Shown: piece after piece, positions 7,353 through 17,100 of the stretch
How the letters are laid out: every line of letters starts with the position of its first letter
How positions within the stretch are numbered: position 1 is the stretch's first letter
DNA from: Idiomarina loihiensis
GTDB lineage: Bacteria; Pseudomonadota; Gammaproteobacteria; Enterobacterales; Alteromonadaceae
Length of the DNA: 64,000 bases
Assembly (NCBI RefSeq): GCF_024584785.1
Contig: NZ_CP074112.1
Coordinates: 620,001 to 684,000 of the forward strand
Reading direction: 5' to 3'
Position numbers and translations under genes: made by a program
The notes under the pieces: generated by a model
Told to the model about the DNA's origin: nothing
What the model saw: the letters and a program-made list of their open reading frames with translations, nothing else
Databases searched by the model: none

Positions 7353-8750
7353 TTAGCGTACCAGCTGCAGCAATGCTTGAGCTAACTCGGTGTTGTCTAA
7401 ATAGCCACGGAAGGCATCGGCACCAGGGCCGGTTGCCATCACCGGAACATCAACCGCGGTGTGACCGGTGGTGGTCCAGCCGGTGCGAGTGTGTTCGCTA
7501 ATGATTTGCACCAATACCTTACCTAGCGGATATTGCCGATCGCGGCCACGCAATGAGTCGTCAATCTGCACTTGCTCTAGCTGCTGCCATTGTTGTTCCG
7601 TTACCGGTAAGTTCAGGATTGGGGCTAGATAATCGCGCCATTGCTCACGCGGTAGTTGCAATAATTGTTTGGTCATTTGCTCTAACGAAGCAGTAATGCC
7701 CATAACCTGTTCTGAATGCCACGCGTATTCACCGCCTTGGCCTAGGGTTAAACCACCGGTTGAATGGTCGGCAGTAATCACTAATAGGGTATTTGGGTGC
7801 TGCGCCAGGTACTCACGAACAACCTCTACTGCGGCAGCAAAATCGGCCATCTCATGCACCGCACAAGCGATATCGTTGGCATGCCCACACCAGTCGATCA
7901 TGCTGCCTTCTACCATCAAGGCAAACGGCTTGTTGGTTTGCTGGCTTTGCTCGGTGAGTAAGCGTAAGGCTTGGCTGGTCATGTGAGCAAGGCGGCCAGG
8001 CTTATCATCGATGGCGAAAGGTAAGGCTTTGTCAGCAAACAAGCCTAATACCGGCAGTTGCTGTTGTTGATCCAGTTCAGAGGCATCGGTAAGGATACTC
8101 AAACCTTGCTGCTGCAACTGCGGCAGCCAGTTTTTATCATCCCGATGAAAATACTGATAGCCGCCACCTAACAACACATCAAAGCTCCAGCCACCGTTGG
8201 TGACTTGGCTGGCATAGCTATCGGCAATCTCGTTATATTGATTTCGTGAAGGGTGATGGGTAAAAAAGCTTGCTGGTGTGGCATGGTTGACTTGAACGGT
8301 AGCGACAGCACCTGTGCCCCAGCCATGTTCACGAGCTTTTTCCATCAGCGTTTGTTGTGGATTTTTTTGCGCATCAATCCCAATCGCACCATTGTAGCTT
8401 TTCACACCTGTAGCAAGGGCAGTTGCGCTGGCAGCTGAGTCGGTTACCCAAGTATCGTCATCAGGATAGGTGGTTGCGGCGCCGGTTAACAGATCATCAA
8501 AAGGAGTTGCTGCTAGCTCGCCGGCACCAAGTTCACTCATGGCATAGCGATAGGCTGAAATGTATTCAAACCCCATACCGTCACCAATCATGAAAATAAT
8601 ATTAGGTGCACCGGAGCTTGTAGCCGTTACATTAGCTGCTGCGCTATTGCCGTCAGTTGCTGGCTGGTTAGCACATGCGCTGAGTACCAGGGCGGCGGCA
8701 ATACTACTGGCAAGGCGACCAAATTTAACCGCGGGGGCCGAAAACTTCAT
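7353..8750 (-). CDS. phoA: Alkaline phosphatase, PhoA family, lipoprotein
   Basis: A 465-residue phosphomonoesterase. The metal- and phosphate-site motifs are in order: MIGDGMG (Asp ligand, near 55), VTDSAASATA with the nucleophile serine (near 105), MIDWCGHAND (Asp and His ligands, near 280), ITADHSTGG (Asp-His, near 323), and a C-terminal TTGHTAVDVPV histidine. The N-terminus has a lipobox LSAC with Cys26 and Ala at +2, predicting outer-membrane anchoring instead of free periplasmic export. AGGAG lies upstream of ATG 8750. A strong Pho box is found 52-69 nt upstream of the start, so the gene should be induced by phosphate starvation through PhoB. It is convergent with the amidotransferase gene, 9 nt away. 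Confidence 0.93.
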   Translation of the reverse strand: MKFSAPAVKFGRLASSIAAALVLSACANQPATDGNSAAANVTATSSGAPNIIFMIGDGMGFEYISAYRYAMSELGAGELAATPFDDLLTGAATTYPDDDTWVTDSAASATALATGVKSYNGAIGIDAQKNPQQTLMEKAREHGWGTGAVATVQVNHATPASFFTHHPSRNQYNEIADSYASQVTNGGWSFDVLLGGGYQYFHRDDKNWLPQLQQQGLSILTDASELDQQQQLPVLGLFADKALPFAIDDKPGRLAHMTSQALRLLTEQSQQTNKPFALMVEGSMIDWCGHANDIACAVHEMADFAAAVEVVREYLAQHPNTLLVITADHSTGGLTLGQGGEYAWHSEQVMGITASLEQMTKQLLQLPREQWRDYLAPILNLPVTEQQWQQLEQVQIDDSLRGRDRQYPLGKVLVQIISEHTRTGWTTTGHTAVDVPVMATGPGADAFRGYLDNTELAQALLQLVR

Positions 8751-8801
8751 AACAACTCCTAAAAATAAAGCAGGTTTAATAGTAAAGCTTAAAACTTAGC
8801 T

Positions 8802-8819
8802 ATGACAGCTTAATGACAA
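8802..8819 (-). promoter_or_regulatory. Pho box (PhoB site) upstream of alkaline phosphatase
   Basis: Read on the minus strand: TTGTCAT-TAAG-CTGTCAT, two direct 7-mers with a 4-nt spacer. The second matches the PhoB consensus 7-mer CTGTCAT exactly and the first differs at one base. In E. coli phoA the -10 follows the box by 10 nt; here that position reads TAAGCT (8786-8791), a weak -10, as expected of an activator-dependent promoter. A predicted transcript would have a leader of about 30 nt. Confidence 0.82.
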
Positions 8820-8831
8820 GCTAAGGTTCAG

Positions 8832-9689
8832 TTACTGGGCGGTGCATTGGCGCTGCGTTCGCTTCCACACTTTGGGTAGCCAATCGTGGCTGTTATCATC
8901 GATCACAGCTAACGGATACTGCGCACCAAGATGGTACGTGGTATTGGCAGCCACCTCTAAACTAAAGGTCTGCGTGCGTGGTTGTTGCCTATAACGACGA
9001 AAGTCTTTGCTGGCAATTAATTCCATCAGCTCGATTTGATAGGTGCCAGGACTTAATTGCACCACTGCCGTTTGTGCATCAATGCTACGGTTATTAATAC
9101 GAGTAATTAGCACAGCATACAAGTCGTGTGCGGCTGGTGGTTGTTGAAATACGCTAATGCGTCCACACACCTTGCTTTGGTTAGTGGTAAGGTTGAGCTC
9201 ATTAAACTGATGATCAACAATCAACCGCCAGCCGGGTATCAAGGTAGCTTGGGCTGGACCCGAGAGGGTGATACTTTGTTGTTGGCGCAGCACTTGTAGG
9301 GTGACCTGCTGCTGATGCTCCAAACTTTCGAGATAACCTAACACTGCGTCTAAACCAACCTCCGTCAACACTAAATCATCGACCTGTTGTACGACATCGC
9401 CTTGTTGCAATCCTAATTGAGCGGCCATGCTGTTGCTACGCACCACCAAAACGCTACCGTTGGTGCGCAACACCGCACCCCAATCAATATAGCTACGCGG
9501 CGGCTCCTGCAATAATACGGCTGGCTGTGAACCATAGAGTTTACTAGCGGCAATAGCGGTATCACGTGCCTGCTGGCGGATCTGTTCTTCGCTTTGCTGG
9601 GCCGGTGCCGCGGTCACAGCTGCAGCGCTAAAGTAAACTGGAAATAGCAAAGTAAGGGTAACAACAACCCAGCGATAATAAGCAGTCAT
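8832..9689 (-). CDS. Secreted PDZ-domain protein
   Basis: A 285-residue protein with an N-terminal signal peptide (hydrophobic residues about 7-27). A PDZ-like domain lies at about 70-140: GSVLVVRSNSMAAQLGLQQGDVVQQVDD is the typical carboxylate loop and helix region, interrupted by no protease domain. The C-terminal half (about 150-285) is of unknown fold and includes two cysteines that could form a disulfide. It is the third gene after an ECF sigma factor and a putative anti-sigma factor, with 1 nt between it and the latter, so it may sense or transmit an envelope signal. No catalytic residues were recognised. Confidence 0.7.
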   Translation of the reverse strand: MTAYYRWVVVTLTLLFPVYFSAAAVTAAPAQQSEEQIRQQARDTAIAASKLYGSQPAVLLQEPPRSYIDWGAVLRTNGSVLVVRSNSMAAQLGLQQGDVVQQVDDLVLTEVGLDAVLGYLESLEHQQQVTLQVLRQQQSITLSGPAQATLIPGWRLIVDHQFNELNLTTNQSKVCGRISVFQQPPAAHDLYAVLITRINNRSIDAQTAVVQLSPGTYQIELMELIASKDFRRYRQQPRTQTFSLEVAANTTYHLGAQYPLAVIDDNSHDWLPKVWKRTQRQCTAQ

Positions 9690-9690
9690 C

Positions 9691-10059
9691 TTACCAAGCG
9701 TCCCTAGTCAACATGCTGTTGCGAGCAGCTAAAAGTTGCTCAATGGTGGCGCTGTCGGCCTCTGCCAACACCGCTTGTTGAATTTGCCGATCCATGGTTT
9801 CTAGTTGATAGTCGGCAGCCAGCAGCATCGGTTGTTGTGAGCTTGCTGGAGCGGTCGCGGGGATCATTTGTTGATGGTAGGGTCCGGCTAACCAAAACCA
9901 GGCCAGTGTGGCCGCAGTCGGCAACAATAACCAGGGCCAGCGAGCTAAGGTAAGTTGGCGCCGGCGTGGCTTAGGCCAAGTCAGGTGCAAATCAGCGGTT
10001 TGCTGGGCCGACCATTGGCGTAGTTGTTGCTTCAGCTGTTGCTCTTCACGAGACGTCAT
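9691..10059 (-). CDS. Putative anti-sigma factor (single-span membrane protein)
   Basis: A 122-residue protein with a charged, glutamine-rich N-terminal cytoplasmic segment, one membrane helix (about 45-60, WPWLLLPTAATLAWFWLAG) and a short periplasmic C-terminus. Size, topology and position directly after an ECF sigma gene are those of an anti-sigma factor; no zinc HxxxCxxC motif is present. ATG 10059 was chosen over an upstream in-frame ATG (10080) because AGGAGG lies 5-6 nt before it. It overlaps the sigma gene by 14 nt. The function rests on context and topology, not on a recognised family. Confidence 0.65.
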   Translation of the reverse strand: MTSREEQQLKQQLRQWSAQQTADLHLTWPKPRRRQLTLARWPWLLLPTAATLAWFWLAGPYHQQMIPATAPASSQQPMLLAADYQLETMDRQIQQAVLAEADSATIEQLLAARNSMLTRDAW

Positions 10060-10627
10060 TGGGGCCTCCTGTGGGTGCATCGAATTGCTGTGCTTGGCGC
10101 AATTTTTCTAGGGCGCGTTGATACCTTTTTCGCACGGTAGCAGCATTGGTATCAAACATGGCAGCTAACTCATTATGATTATAGTCTTCTACTAAGTATA
10201 ACCATACTAAGCTGCGTTCGGCAGCAGTTAATACTGGCAGAATGTTTTCTAACTCACCAAAACTGTGCCAGTCGGTGGTTTGGCTGGGGTCTGCGTTAGT
10301 ATCAAGCAGTTGCTGATAGTCGCTGTCGAGGTCTAGATCAAGATGCTGCTTTCTAAGTTGTGCGAGGGCATAATTTATTGCAGACTTTTTCAACCAGCCG
10401 CCAAAAGCTTGTGGCTCACGTAGTTGGGGTAGCTTTGCAAAGGCTTGCAGAAAGACTTCTTGCGCCCAATCTTTGGCTTGCTCACGGTCATGACACAAGC
10501 CAAACAGGGTTTGCAGTACGGGCCGTTGAAATTGCTCAAATAACTGCCGCTGGGCGGTGTTTTGGCCACGCTGAGCAGCTTGCACCAGCGTGACACTAAC
10601 CGGTTGACCAAACCCTGTTGCGCTCAT
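10046..10627 (-). CDS. ECF RNA polymerase sigma factor
   Basis: A 193-residue sigma-70 family protein of the extracytoplasmic-function type. Region 2 is visible at about 25-95 (LFEQFQRPVLQTLF, then AKDWAQEVFLQAF and GGWLKKSAINYALAQLRK), and region 4 at about 130-180 (LTAAERSLVWLYLVEDYNHNELAAMF, then TVRKRYQRALEKLR, the helix-turn-helix). It is followed by an overlapping putative anti-sigma gene and a PDZ protein, the standard layout of an envelope stress or signal circuit. Its own promoter was not identified; the gap to the upstream nuclease gene is only 9 nt, so it may be partly transcribed from there. Confidence 0.88.
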   Translation of the reverse strand: MSATGFGQPVSVTLVQAAQRGQNTAQRQLFEQFQRPVLQTLFGLCHDREQAKDWAQEVFLQAFAKLPQLREPQAFGGWLKKSAINYALAQLRKQHLDLDLDSDYQQLLDTNADPSQTTDWHSFGELENILPVLTAAERSLVWLYLVEDYNHNELAAMFDTNAATVRKRYQRALEKLRQAQQFDAPTGGPNDVS

Positions 10628-10636
10628 GGTTGTTAC

Positions 10637-12460
10637 TTAAAATTGAATATCAGCATACACAGGGTCATGGTCAGAAGCTCGATACGCGGATGGCGCATAC
10701 CAATGGGCTTGGGTATCAGCGTAACTGTACTGTAGTGCAGTTGGCTCATCAGCGTTGATCGACCAGATACCTTGCATAACTACCCGCGGGTTCAATGCTG
10801 CTGATACCAGCAAATGATCAAGACTGCCTGCTTGAGCGTCATACACATAGCTGTATGCTGCTGCGTCAAAGCTATCCAAACGATTGTAGTAACCTTTGCC
10901 AAGCAGGGTAGTGATAGGGTCTTCTTTGGCGTACGCGTTAAAATCACCAAGCAGCACTCGTAAGCTATGCCGGCTCAGCTCGGGGTGCTGGTCTAACGTA
11001 TCAGCTAAGAGTTCAGCCGATTGGGTGCGCGTGGCATTCCAGCAGGCTTGGCCATCGTCTTGATTCGCATCCGGGTGGCTACTATCTTTCGGGCAACTGC
11101 CCTTAGATTTAAAGTGGTTAACGGCAACTACTAGATTTTCGACCGTATTAAGTGGTGCAAAACGTTGAATCAGTGGTAACCGGCTACGGCTATCAAACGG
11201 AGCCTGATTGATGCTGACAACGGCTCCTTGAGGCTCTACTTTGTCGCTGCGGTAAAGCAAGCCATTGGTGATAGTATCGCTACCAAAACGCTCGTCACCT
11301 GCCTGAATAAAACGCCAAGGCTGACCTGTTTTAACTGCTAGCGCCTGGGTTAACTCAACAATAGCGCTGTGCTCAGTGTAGCCATCATTCTCAATTTCCA
11401 TCAAACCTATGATGTCAGCATTCATCGCTGCCAAGGCGGTCACAATTTTATCGTGTTGGCGTTTAAATTGCGCGGCAGTTTTAGCACCACGTTGAGTAGG
11501 GAAAGTTTTCGCGTCGCCTTCGCCGTTAAAATAATTAAGGACGTTAAAAGCCGCCACTCGAATCGTGTTTTGGGCCGGTTGTGGCAGTGCCGCTGGGCGC
11601 GGATTACTAGCCTCAAACGTTAACTGAGTGGTTGGTTGCAAGCGGTACTGACGCTGATATTGGCTCATAATACCTACGGCGCCCTGCAGGGTATCGCCAC
11701 TGCGCAAGGTGTTATCCGCACTTAACTCAGGCGCAGGGTAAGGCACTTGAGCAGGGTTTGGCGCCCGATTGTCATCAATTAGTAATTTCGCCAGTTGGTT
11801 TTGCTGTGCAAGTTGCTGGGCATCGGCTCCAGGAGCAACCACTTGGGTTGGGGTATAGAGGCGTTCATGGGCAACTTCAAATTGGCCATGGCGCGCTAAC
11901 TGATAGTGTCCGTTAACTACTAAATCTTGGGCAAAGGCAACTAACATGCCCTCGTATTGCTCAAAACTATTCGCCTCAGCCTGAGGCAGCTGCAGAGCGA
12001 TCGGTTCAGGTAACGTTTGTGGCGTACTACAGATGCTGACGTTGCTAACTTGCTGCAGTTGCGTTAATTGTTGCGCTTCAGCAACCACCCCGGTCACATA
12101 AACGAAACTACCTGCTGCAGCCGTTGCCGGTAACTCTTCAGTGGCAATAAAAAGTCCTTCAGCAGTAGCTGGGTCTTGATCTTGGTCGGCACTGGTACTT
12201 TGGATAAAAAAACCGCCCAGTTGCTCTGTTGCAGTCCAATCAGCGGTAATAATGCCCCGCGTGGTAACCATTTGACCAACCAGCGTAGATCTGTCGCTGG
12301 CCCCCTGAATGGTCGCAATGGCGGTGGTGTCAGCAAGACAGGCAGGATTGGTTTCAGTATTAGCACAACTCGCCAGCATCAAGGCTAGTGGCGCAAGTGC
12401 AACCGCACGGATTAACTTCTTGGTTGGAATGTTAGCGCGAATTGAATTTTTGTTGTTCAT
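10637..12460 (-). CDS. ExeM/NucH-like extracellular nuclease lipoprotein
   Basis: A 607-residue protein with a lipoprotein signal (lipobox LASC, Cys32). An N-terminal OB-fold-like region (about 40-270) precedes an endonuclease/exonuclease/phosphatase domain (about 295-607). In that domain RVAAFNVLNYF, GLMEIENDG, VNHFKSKG, LGDFNAY and ASDHDPV are the metal-binding and catalytic motifs of DNase-I-like nucleases, in order. The segment FKSKGSCP through GQACWNATR, with two cysteines, is typical of ExeM/NucH enzymes, which degrade extracellular DNA. AGGAAG precedes ATG 12460. The start overlaps the upstream marR-like gene by 29 nt. Together with the Pho-box phosphatase it suggests release of phosphate and nucleosides from environmental DNA. 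Confidence 0.85.
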   Translation of the reverse strand: MNNKNSIRANIPTKKLIRAVALAPLALMLASCANTETNPACLADTTAIATIQGASDRSTLVGQMVTTRGIITADWTATEQLGGFFIQSTSADQDQDPATAEGLFIATEELPATAAAGSFVYVTGVVAEAQQLTQLQQVSNVSICSTPQTLPEPIALQLPQAEANSFEQYEGMLVAFAQDLVVNGHYQLARHGQFEVAHERLYTPTQVVAPGADAQQLAQQNQLAKLLIDDNRAPNPAQVPYPAPELSADNTLRSGDTLQGAVGIMSQYQRQYRLQPTTQLTFEASNPRPAALPQPAQNTIRVAAFNVLNYFNGEGDAKTFPTQRGAKTAAQFKRQHDKIVTALAAMNADIIGLMEIENDGYTEHSAIVELTQALAVKTGQPWRFIQAGDERFGSDTITNGLLYRSDKVEPQGAVVSINQAPFDSRSRLPLIQRFAPLNTVENLVVAVNHFKSKGSCPKDSSHPDANQDDGQACWNATRTQSAELLADTLDQHPELSRHSLRVLLGDFNAYAKEDPITTLLGKGYYNRLDSFDAAAYSYVYDAQAGSLDHLLVSAALNPRVVMQGIWSINADEPTALQYSYADTQAHWYAPSAYRASDHDPVYADIQF

Positions 12461-12923
12461 AGCTTCCTACTTCAAGTATCTCGGCTGCATCTAGTTTTTC
12501 TGCATCCATCATGGTGGCAATTCGTTGCATCGCTGCCACCAATTGGGATTGTTCCCAATCAGCGAGCGCTTGAAACTTACCGATAAAGTTTTCTTGCAAA
12601 GGTCGCGGGGCATCAGCTAAACGGGCCTGACCTGCCGCTGTTAATGTTAATACCACGCGACGTTTATCTAACGTACTGCGTTCGCGGTGAATCAACTGCC
12701 GGTGTTCAAGACGGTCAATTACGTTACTTACGGTGGCTGGGCTTAAGGTAATATTCTGTGCAACTGAGCTGGCAGTTATCCCGGCGGGGCAGGCTGCTAT
12801 CTCACGTAAAATCAGCAGTTGTGGAGCGGTCAGCCCGGTTGTTTTATTCAACTGCTTTGAATACAAATCAGTCGCGCGAATCACCTTGCGCAAAGCTAAT
12901 AATAATTCTTCGTATTTTTCCAT
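12432..12923 (-). CDS. MarR-family transcriptional regulator
   Basis: A 163-residue winged-helix regulator. The helix-turn-helix is at about 55-75 (ITASSVAQNITLSPATVSNVIDRLE) and the wing follows with RERSTLDKRRVVLTLTAAGQ, the classic MarR DxRxxxxxLT pattern. MarR proteins bind palindromic operators as dimers and are usually released by small ligands. Its 3' end overlaps the nuclease gene start by 29 nt, so it is likely co-expressed with that gene. Upstream, the csiV-like gene ends 16 nt before its start, leaving little room for its own promoter. The regulated genes are not evident. Confidence 0.88.
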   Translation of the reverse strand: MEKYEELLLALRKVIRATDLYSKQLNKTTGLTAPQLLILREIAACPAGITASSVAQNITLSPATVSNVIDRLEHRQLIHRERSTLDKRRVVLTLTAAGQARLADAPRPLQENFIGKFQALADWEQSQLVAAMQRIATMMDAEKLDAAEILEVGSYEQQKFNSR

Positions 12924-12939
12924 AGATATCTCTCCCTGA

Positions 12940-14166
12940 CTAGCGTCTAGCGGAGCGATCGGTCCGTCTAATTTGTACCACTAAGCCTAATTTAGGATGA
13001 TCAAAGTAATGGGTTTCGTGACTAATCACTCGGCGTAACTGTTCTAAGCGGTAACTTCGTAAGAACCAATCACTAGTACTTTCAGTTGCTGTTAGCTGTT
13101 GCAGTGCCTGCTCAACTTGCGCACTCAATTGACGTTGATTGAAGCGCACTGCTTGCGGTTCGCGCAGCTCTAACTGGCTGTCGATATGCAAATAGTTGCC
13201 TACCAAATAAATATGAAGCAAGCCATCAAGTTCCCACACCGCCTCAGTGCGTTGGTTATCTGGCCGGGGCTGGCGCAATGGTGGTGGATTCGGCGTACCC
13301 GTATCGCTGTAATTTAATTGTAATTGTTGCTGGTTGGCTTGTTCTAGTAACCAGTTAAGTTCGGTGAATAATTGCTCGCTCGCCGGCGCAGTTGCTTCGC
13401 TGCCAGTCAGCGCAGCTTCAGGTTGCGATGGTAGGTCAGTAGCACTGACTATCGGTGGTAGTTGATAGCCCGAAGGTGCATACTCATGTCCGTAATTTTT
13501 GCCACCAAACAGGCGTAGGCTGTAATTCTGATTACGAGTAAAGACCGGGGTGCGGTAGGTAACATGGAGTAAAGGTGTTCCCACCCGCCGACGTTCTAGT
13601 TGCTCACGCATCTCAGTTAACTGGTGTTGGCCTGCATCGAGCAAAAAGGGTCGCGTTGCCGTATTGATATCGCCGTTATAACCGCTGACCACCTTGGTTG
13701 GTGCTTGCGCTAAGCTCCGGAGCATCAGCTCGGGCTGATACCAGGGCCGGCGCTGCTCTAAATCTAATTCAGCTTGCTGCGCACACCAGAGGCTTGGAGT
13801 GCGAATCGCAGGGCTTTCAGCTTCAGTTTCAGCTTCAGGGCAAACGGGTAAATCGAACAAGAGCGCCCAAAAATTAGGTGCGTAGTAGCTGCTCAACAAG
13901 TCATGCTTGGGGCGCAATTGGCGTGGTGCTAGCCACGGGAAGTTTTCACTGGTATCAGCATCGAGGTGTTTAAAAACTAAAACTTCGACTTCAAACCAGC
14001 GCCAGCTTTCGGGGTCACTTAGTTTACTTTGGGCAACCGCAGTGGGAGCCAACATGCTACTGGTGATAATTACCGCTAACGGCACCAACCATACTGCTAG
14101 TGAGCCTAAGGGTTTTGCTAGGGGACGAAGTGAATGGCTGTTACTTAGCCTAGTTAAAAGCCTCAT
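12940..14166 (-). CDS. csiV: CsiV-like periplasmic protein (peptidoglycan-binding family)
   Basis: A 408-residue secreted protein: the signal peptide is about residues 18-45, ending AVAQS. The motif WRWFEVEVLVFKH just after it and the C-terminal LLHIYLVGNYLHIDSQLEL are characteristic of CsiV, a protein described in Vibrio cholerae as needed for PBP1A-dependent peptidoglycan synthesis. The middle part is proline/glutamine-rich and poorly conserved. It follows mfd with a 4-nt overlap (start 14166, mfd stop 14163). I recall the same placement next to mfd in related genomes. The assignment rests on remembered family features, not on an alignment. Confidence 0.7.
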   Translation of the reverse strand: MRLLTRLSNSHSLRPLAKPLGSLAVWLVPLAVIITSSMLAPTAVAQSKLSDPESWRWFEVEVLVFKHLDADTSENFPWLAPRQLRPKHDLLSSYYAPNFWALLFDLPVCPEAETEAESPAIRTPSLWCAQQAELDLEQRRPWYQPELMLRSLAQAPTKVVSGYNGDINTATRPFLLDAGQHQLTEMREQLERRRVGTPLLHVTYRTPVFTRNQNYSLRLFGGKNYGHEYAPSGYQLPPIVSATDLPSQPEAALTGSEATAPASEQLFTELNWLLEQANQQQLQLNYSDTGTPNPPPLRQPRPDNQRTEAVWELDGLLHIYLVGNYLHIDSQLELREPQAVRFNQRQLSAQVEQALQQLTATESTSDWFLRSYRLEQLRRVISHETHYFDHPKLGLVVQIRRTDRSARR

Positions 14167-17100
14167 TCTGTGCCTCGTAATAATTGCTCCAACAGAGACT
14201 CTACCAGTTTCAACCGTGCTTGAGTATCTTCAGTTTTCATAAGAATGCGTAAACGATTAGGACCGTCTAGTTTATAGACATTCGGTTGGCTTTGGATAAG
14301 CTCAATCAGTTGTGCTGGTTGTACCTTGTTATCTGGACCAAACTCTAAACTAATTCCCTGTTGACTGCCTTCTATTCTGCGCAGTCCCAGCAACGCAGCT
14401 TGGTGACGAATAGCGGTTACTCGTACTAAGTTTTTAACGGGTTCTGGCAGCAGACCAAAGCGGTCAATTAACTCAACTTGAATCTCATCTAACTCGCGTG
14501 GGCCGTTGGCGCTGGCAATACGCTTGTACAGGCTTAATCGAATATTCACATCGCCGATATAATCTTCCGGCAGCAACGCAGGAACACGTAACTCAACCTC
14601 TGCTTGGGCTTTTAACAATTGCTCAAGTGCTGGTTCTTTACCATCACGCATGGCTTGCACGGCCTGCTCGAGCATCTCCATGTATAAGGTAAAGCCGATG
14701 CTTTCAATTTGGCCACTTTGCTCGTCACCTAATAGTTCACCAGCGCCACGAATTTCCAAATCATGAGTAGCTAGCATAAAGCCAGCACCAAGATCTTCAA
14801 GCTGCGAAATAGCCTCTAAGCGTTTCAAGGCATCTTTGGTCATGCGTTTTGGATGCGGCGTTAACAAATAGGCATAAGCTTGATGATGGGAGCGCCCGAC
14901 GCGGCCACGTAACTGGTGCATCTGCGCCAAGCCCAAATGATCAGCGCGGTCCATAATGATGGTATTGGCCGTAGGCACATCAATGCCTGTTTCAACAATG
15001 GTGGTACAAACCAAGACATTGAAACGCTGATGATAAAAATCAGACATGATACGTTCAAGTTCACGTTCTCGCATCTGTCCATGCGCCACAGTGATGCGTG
15101 CTTCGGGCACTAATTCTGCCAATTCGCGCGCAGTTTTTTCAATGGTTTCAACATTATTGTGGAGGAAATACACTTGTCCTCCGCGCAAAATTTCGCGTAA
15201 CACAGCTTCGCGAATAGTGGGTTCATCATATTCGCGCACGAAGGTCTTAACAGCCAAACGTTTGGCGGGTGGGGTCGCAATAATGGATAAATCTCGCACC
15301 CCATGCATGGCCATATTTAAAGTTCTTGGGATGGGCGTTGCGGTTAAGGTCAGAATATCAACATCAGCGCGTAAACGCTTAATCGCTTCTTTTTGGCGAA
15401 CGCCGAAGCGATGTTCTTCATCGACAATCAGCAAACCAAGATCGTGAAAGGCCACATCGGCGCTCAGTAATTTGTGGGTGCCAATCACCAAATCAATCTT
15501 ACCAGCGGCGAGGTCTGCTAGGATTTGTTTGGTTTGTTTGCTGGTTTTAAAACGTGACAGTACTTCTACGCGGATGGGCCAATCGGCAAAGCGGTCTTTA
15601 AAGTTCTCAAAATGTTGTTGTGCCAATAGGGTCGTAGGCACTAATACTGCCACTTGTTTGCCATCGTTTACCGCAACAAAAGCAGCGCGCATGGCTACTT
15701 CTGTTTTACCGAAACCTACATCGCCACACACCAGCCTATCCATAGCTCGGTTACTTTGCATGTCATCGAGCACGCCAGCGATGGCTTGTTGTTGATCGTC
15801 CGTTTCTTCAAATGGAAAGCTCGCCGCAAACCGGCGATAATCGTCTTGGTTAAGCTGAAAAGCATAGCCTGGCTTGGCTTCGCGTTTAGCATAAACATCC
15901 AGTAACTCAGCGGCCACATCACGAATTTTTTCTGCCGCTTTGCGTTTGGCTTTTTCCCACTGGTCGTTGCCTAATTTGTGCAGTGGAGCTGACGCTTCTT
16001 CACCGCCGCTGTACCGGCTCAGAACATGGAGTGAGGCTACCGGAACATATAAAATGCTTTGTTGGGCATACTCAATAGTCACAAACTCGGTTGTGATACC
16101 ACCAGCCTCGAGGGTTTTCAGCCCCTGATAACGACCTACACCATGATCAATGTGCACCACCGGTTGGCCGATACGTAACTCAGCTAAGTTACGCACCATA
16201 TTTTCGGCGTTGATGCCAGTTTGTGACTCTTTGCGGCGACGCTGGCTAATGCGGTGCCCTAGCAACTCAGTTTCAGTAATAATGGCAAGTTGTTGGGCTG
16301 GGAGGAGAAACGAGTGCACGACCGGAGCAATGCTAATGGCTGTACGCGCGCTGCCATCGACAAATTGTTGCAGATCATCTACTTCGGCGAGCGCCAACTT
16401 AAGTGGTGCCAATAGTTCTCGTAAGCTTTCACGGCGACCTGCAGATTCAACTAAAAATAGCACGCGGTACTGTTGCTGTTGTAGCTGGGTGAGCTTGTTG
16501 CGTAAGTTTTGCAGCGGATCTTTGAGCTGGTGATTAACTGCGATATCGGCAAGGGCTTCGGTAGCAAAGTGCTGTGGCCCCGGCTGAGCTTTATCGCTGG
16601 GTACCATGGCACGCACCCGCGGCAATTGCTTAAAGCCGGCATGTAGTTGATCGACCGTCATGAACACCTGATGCGGAGCCAACAGTGGACGCAAAGGATC
16701 ATAGCGGCGTTGTTCATAACGTTGCTGAATGTCATGCCAGAGGCTGTCTAAACTGCCTTGGATATCACCAAAAGTGACCAGCAGGGCATTGTCCGGTAGA
16801 TAATCAAATAAGGTCGCCATCTGCTCAAAAAACAGCGGTTGGTAATACTCGATACCGCCCGGGAATTGTTTATTAGAGACCTGGTAATACACTGAATCGC
16901 GCTCATTTGAGGCATTAAACAAGTCGCGGTAGCGAGCCCGAAACCCCTCAATTGCGGTCTCGTTAGTAGGAAACTCGTGAGCCGGCAGTAAATTGATTGC
17001 GTCTATTTCGGTTGCCGACAGTTGGGTATCTGGATCAAACAGTCGAATAGAGTCTAATTCGTCGTCAAAAAAATCAAGCCGGTAGGGCTCATCACAGCCC

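Noticed and set aside
15046-15447. A 133-codon plus-strand frame inside mfd
   Set aside because: Antisense to helicase motifs of mfd; Ser/Arg-rich composition typical of shadow frames.
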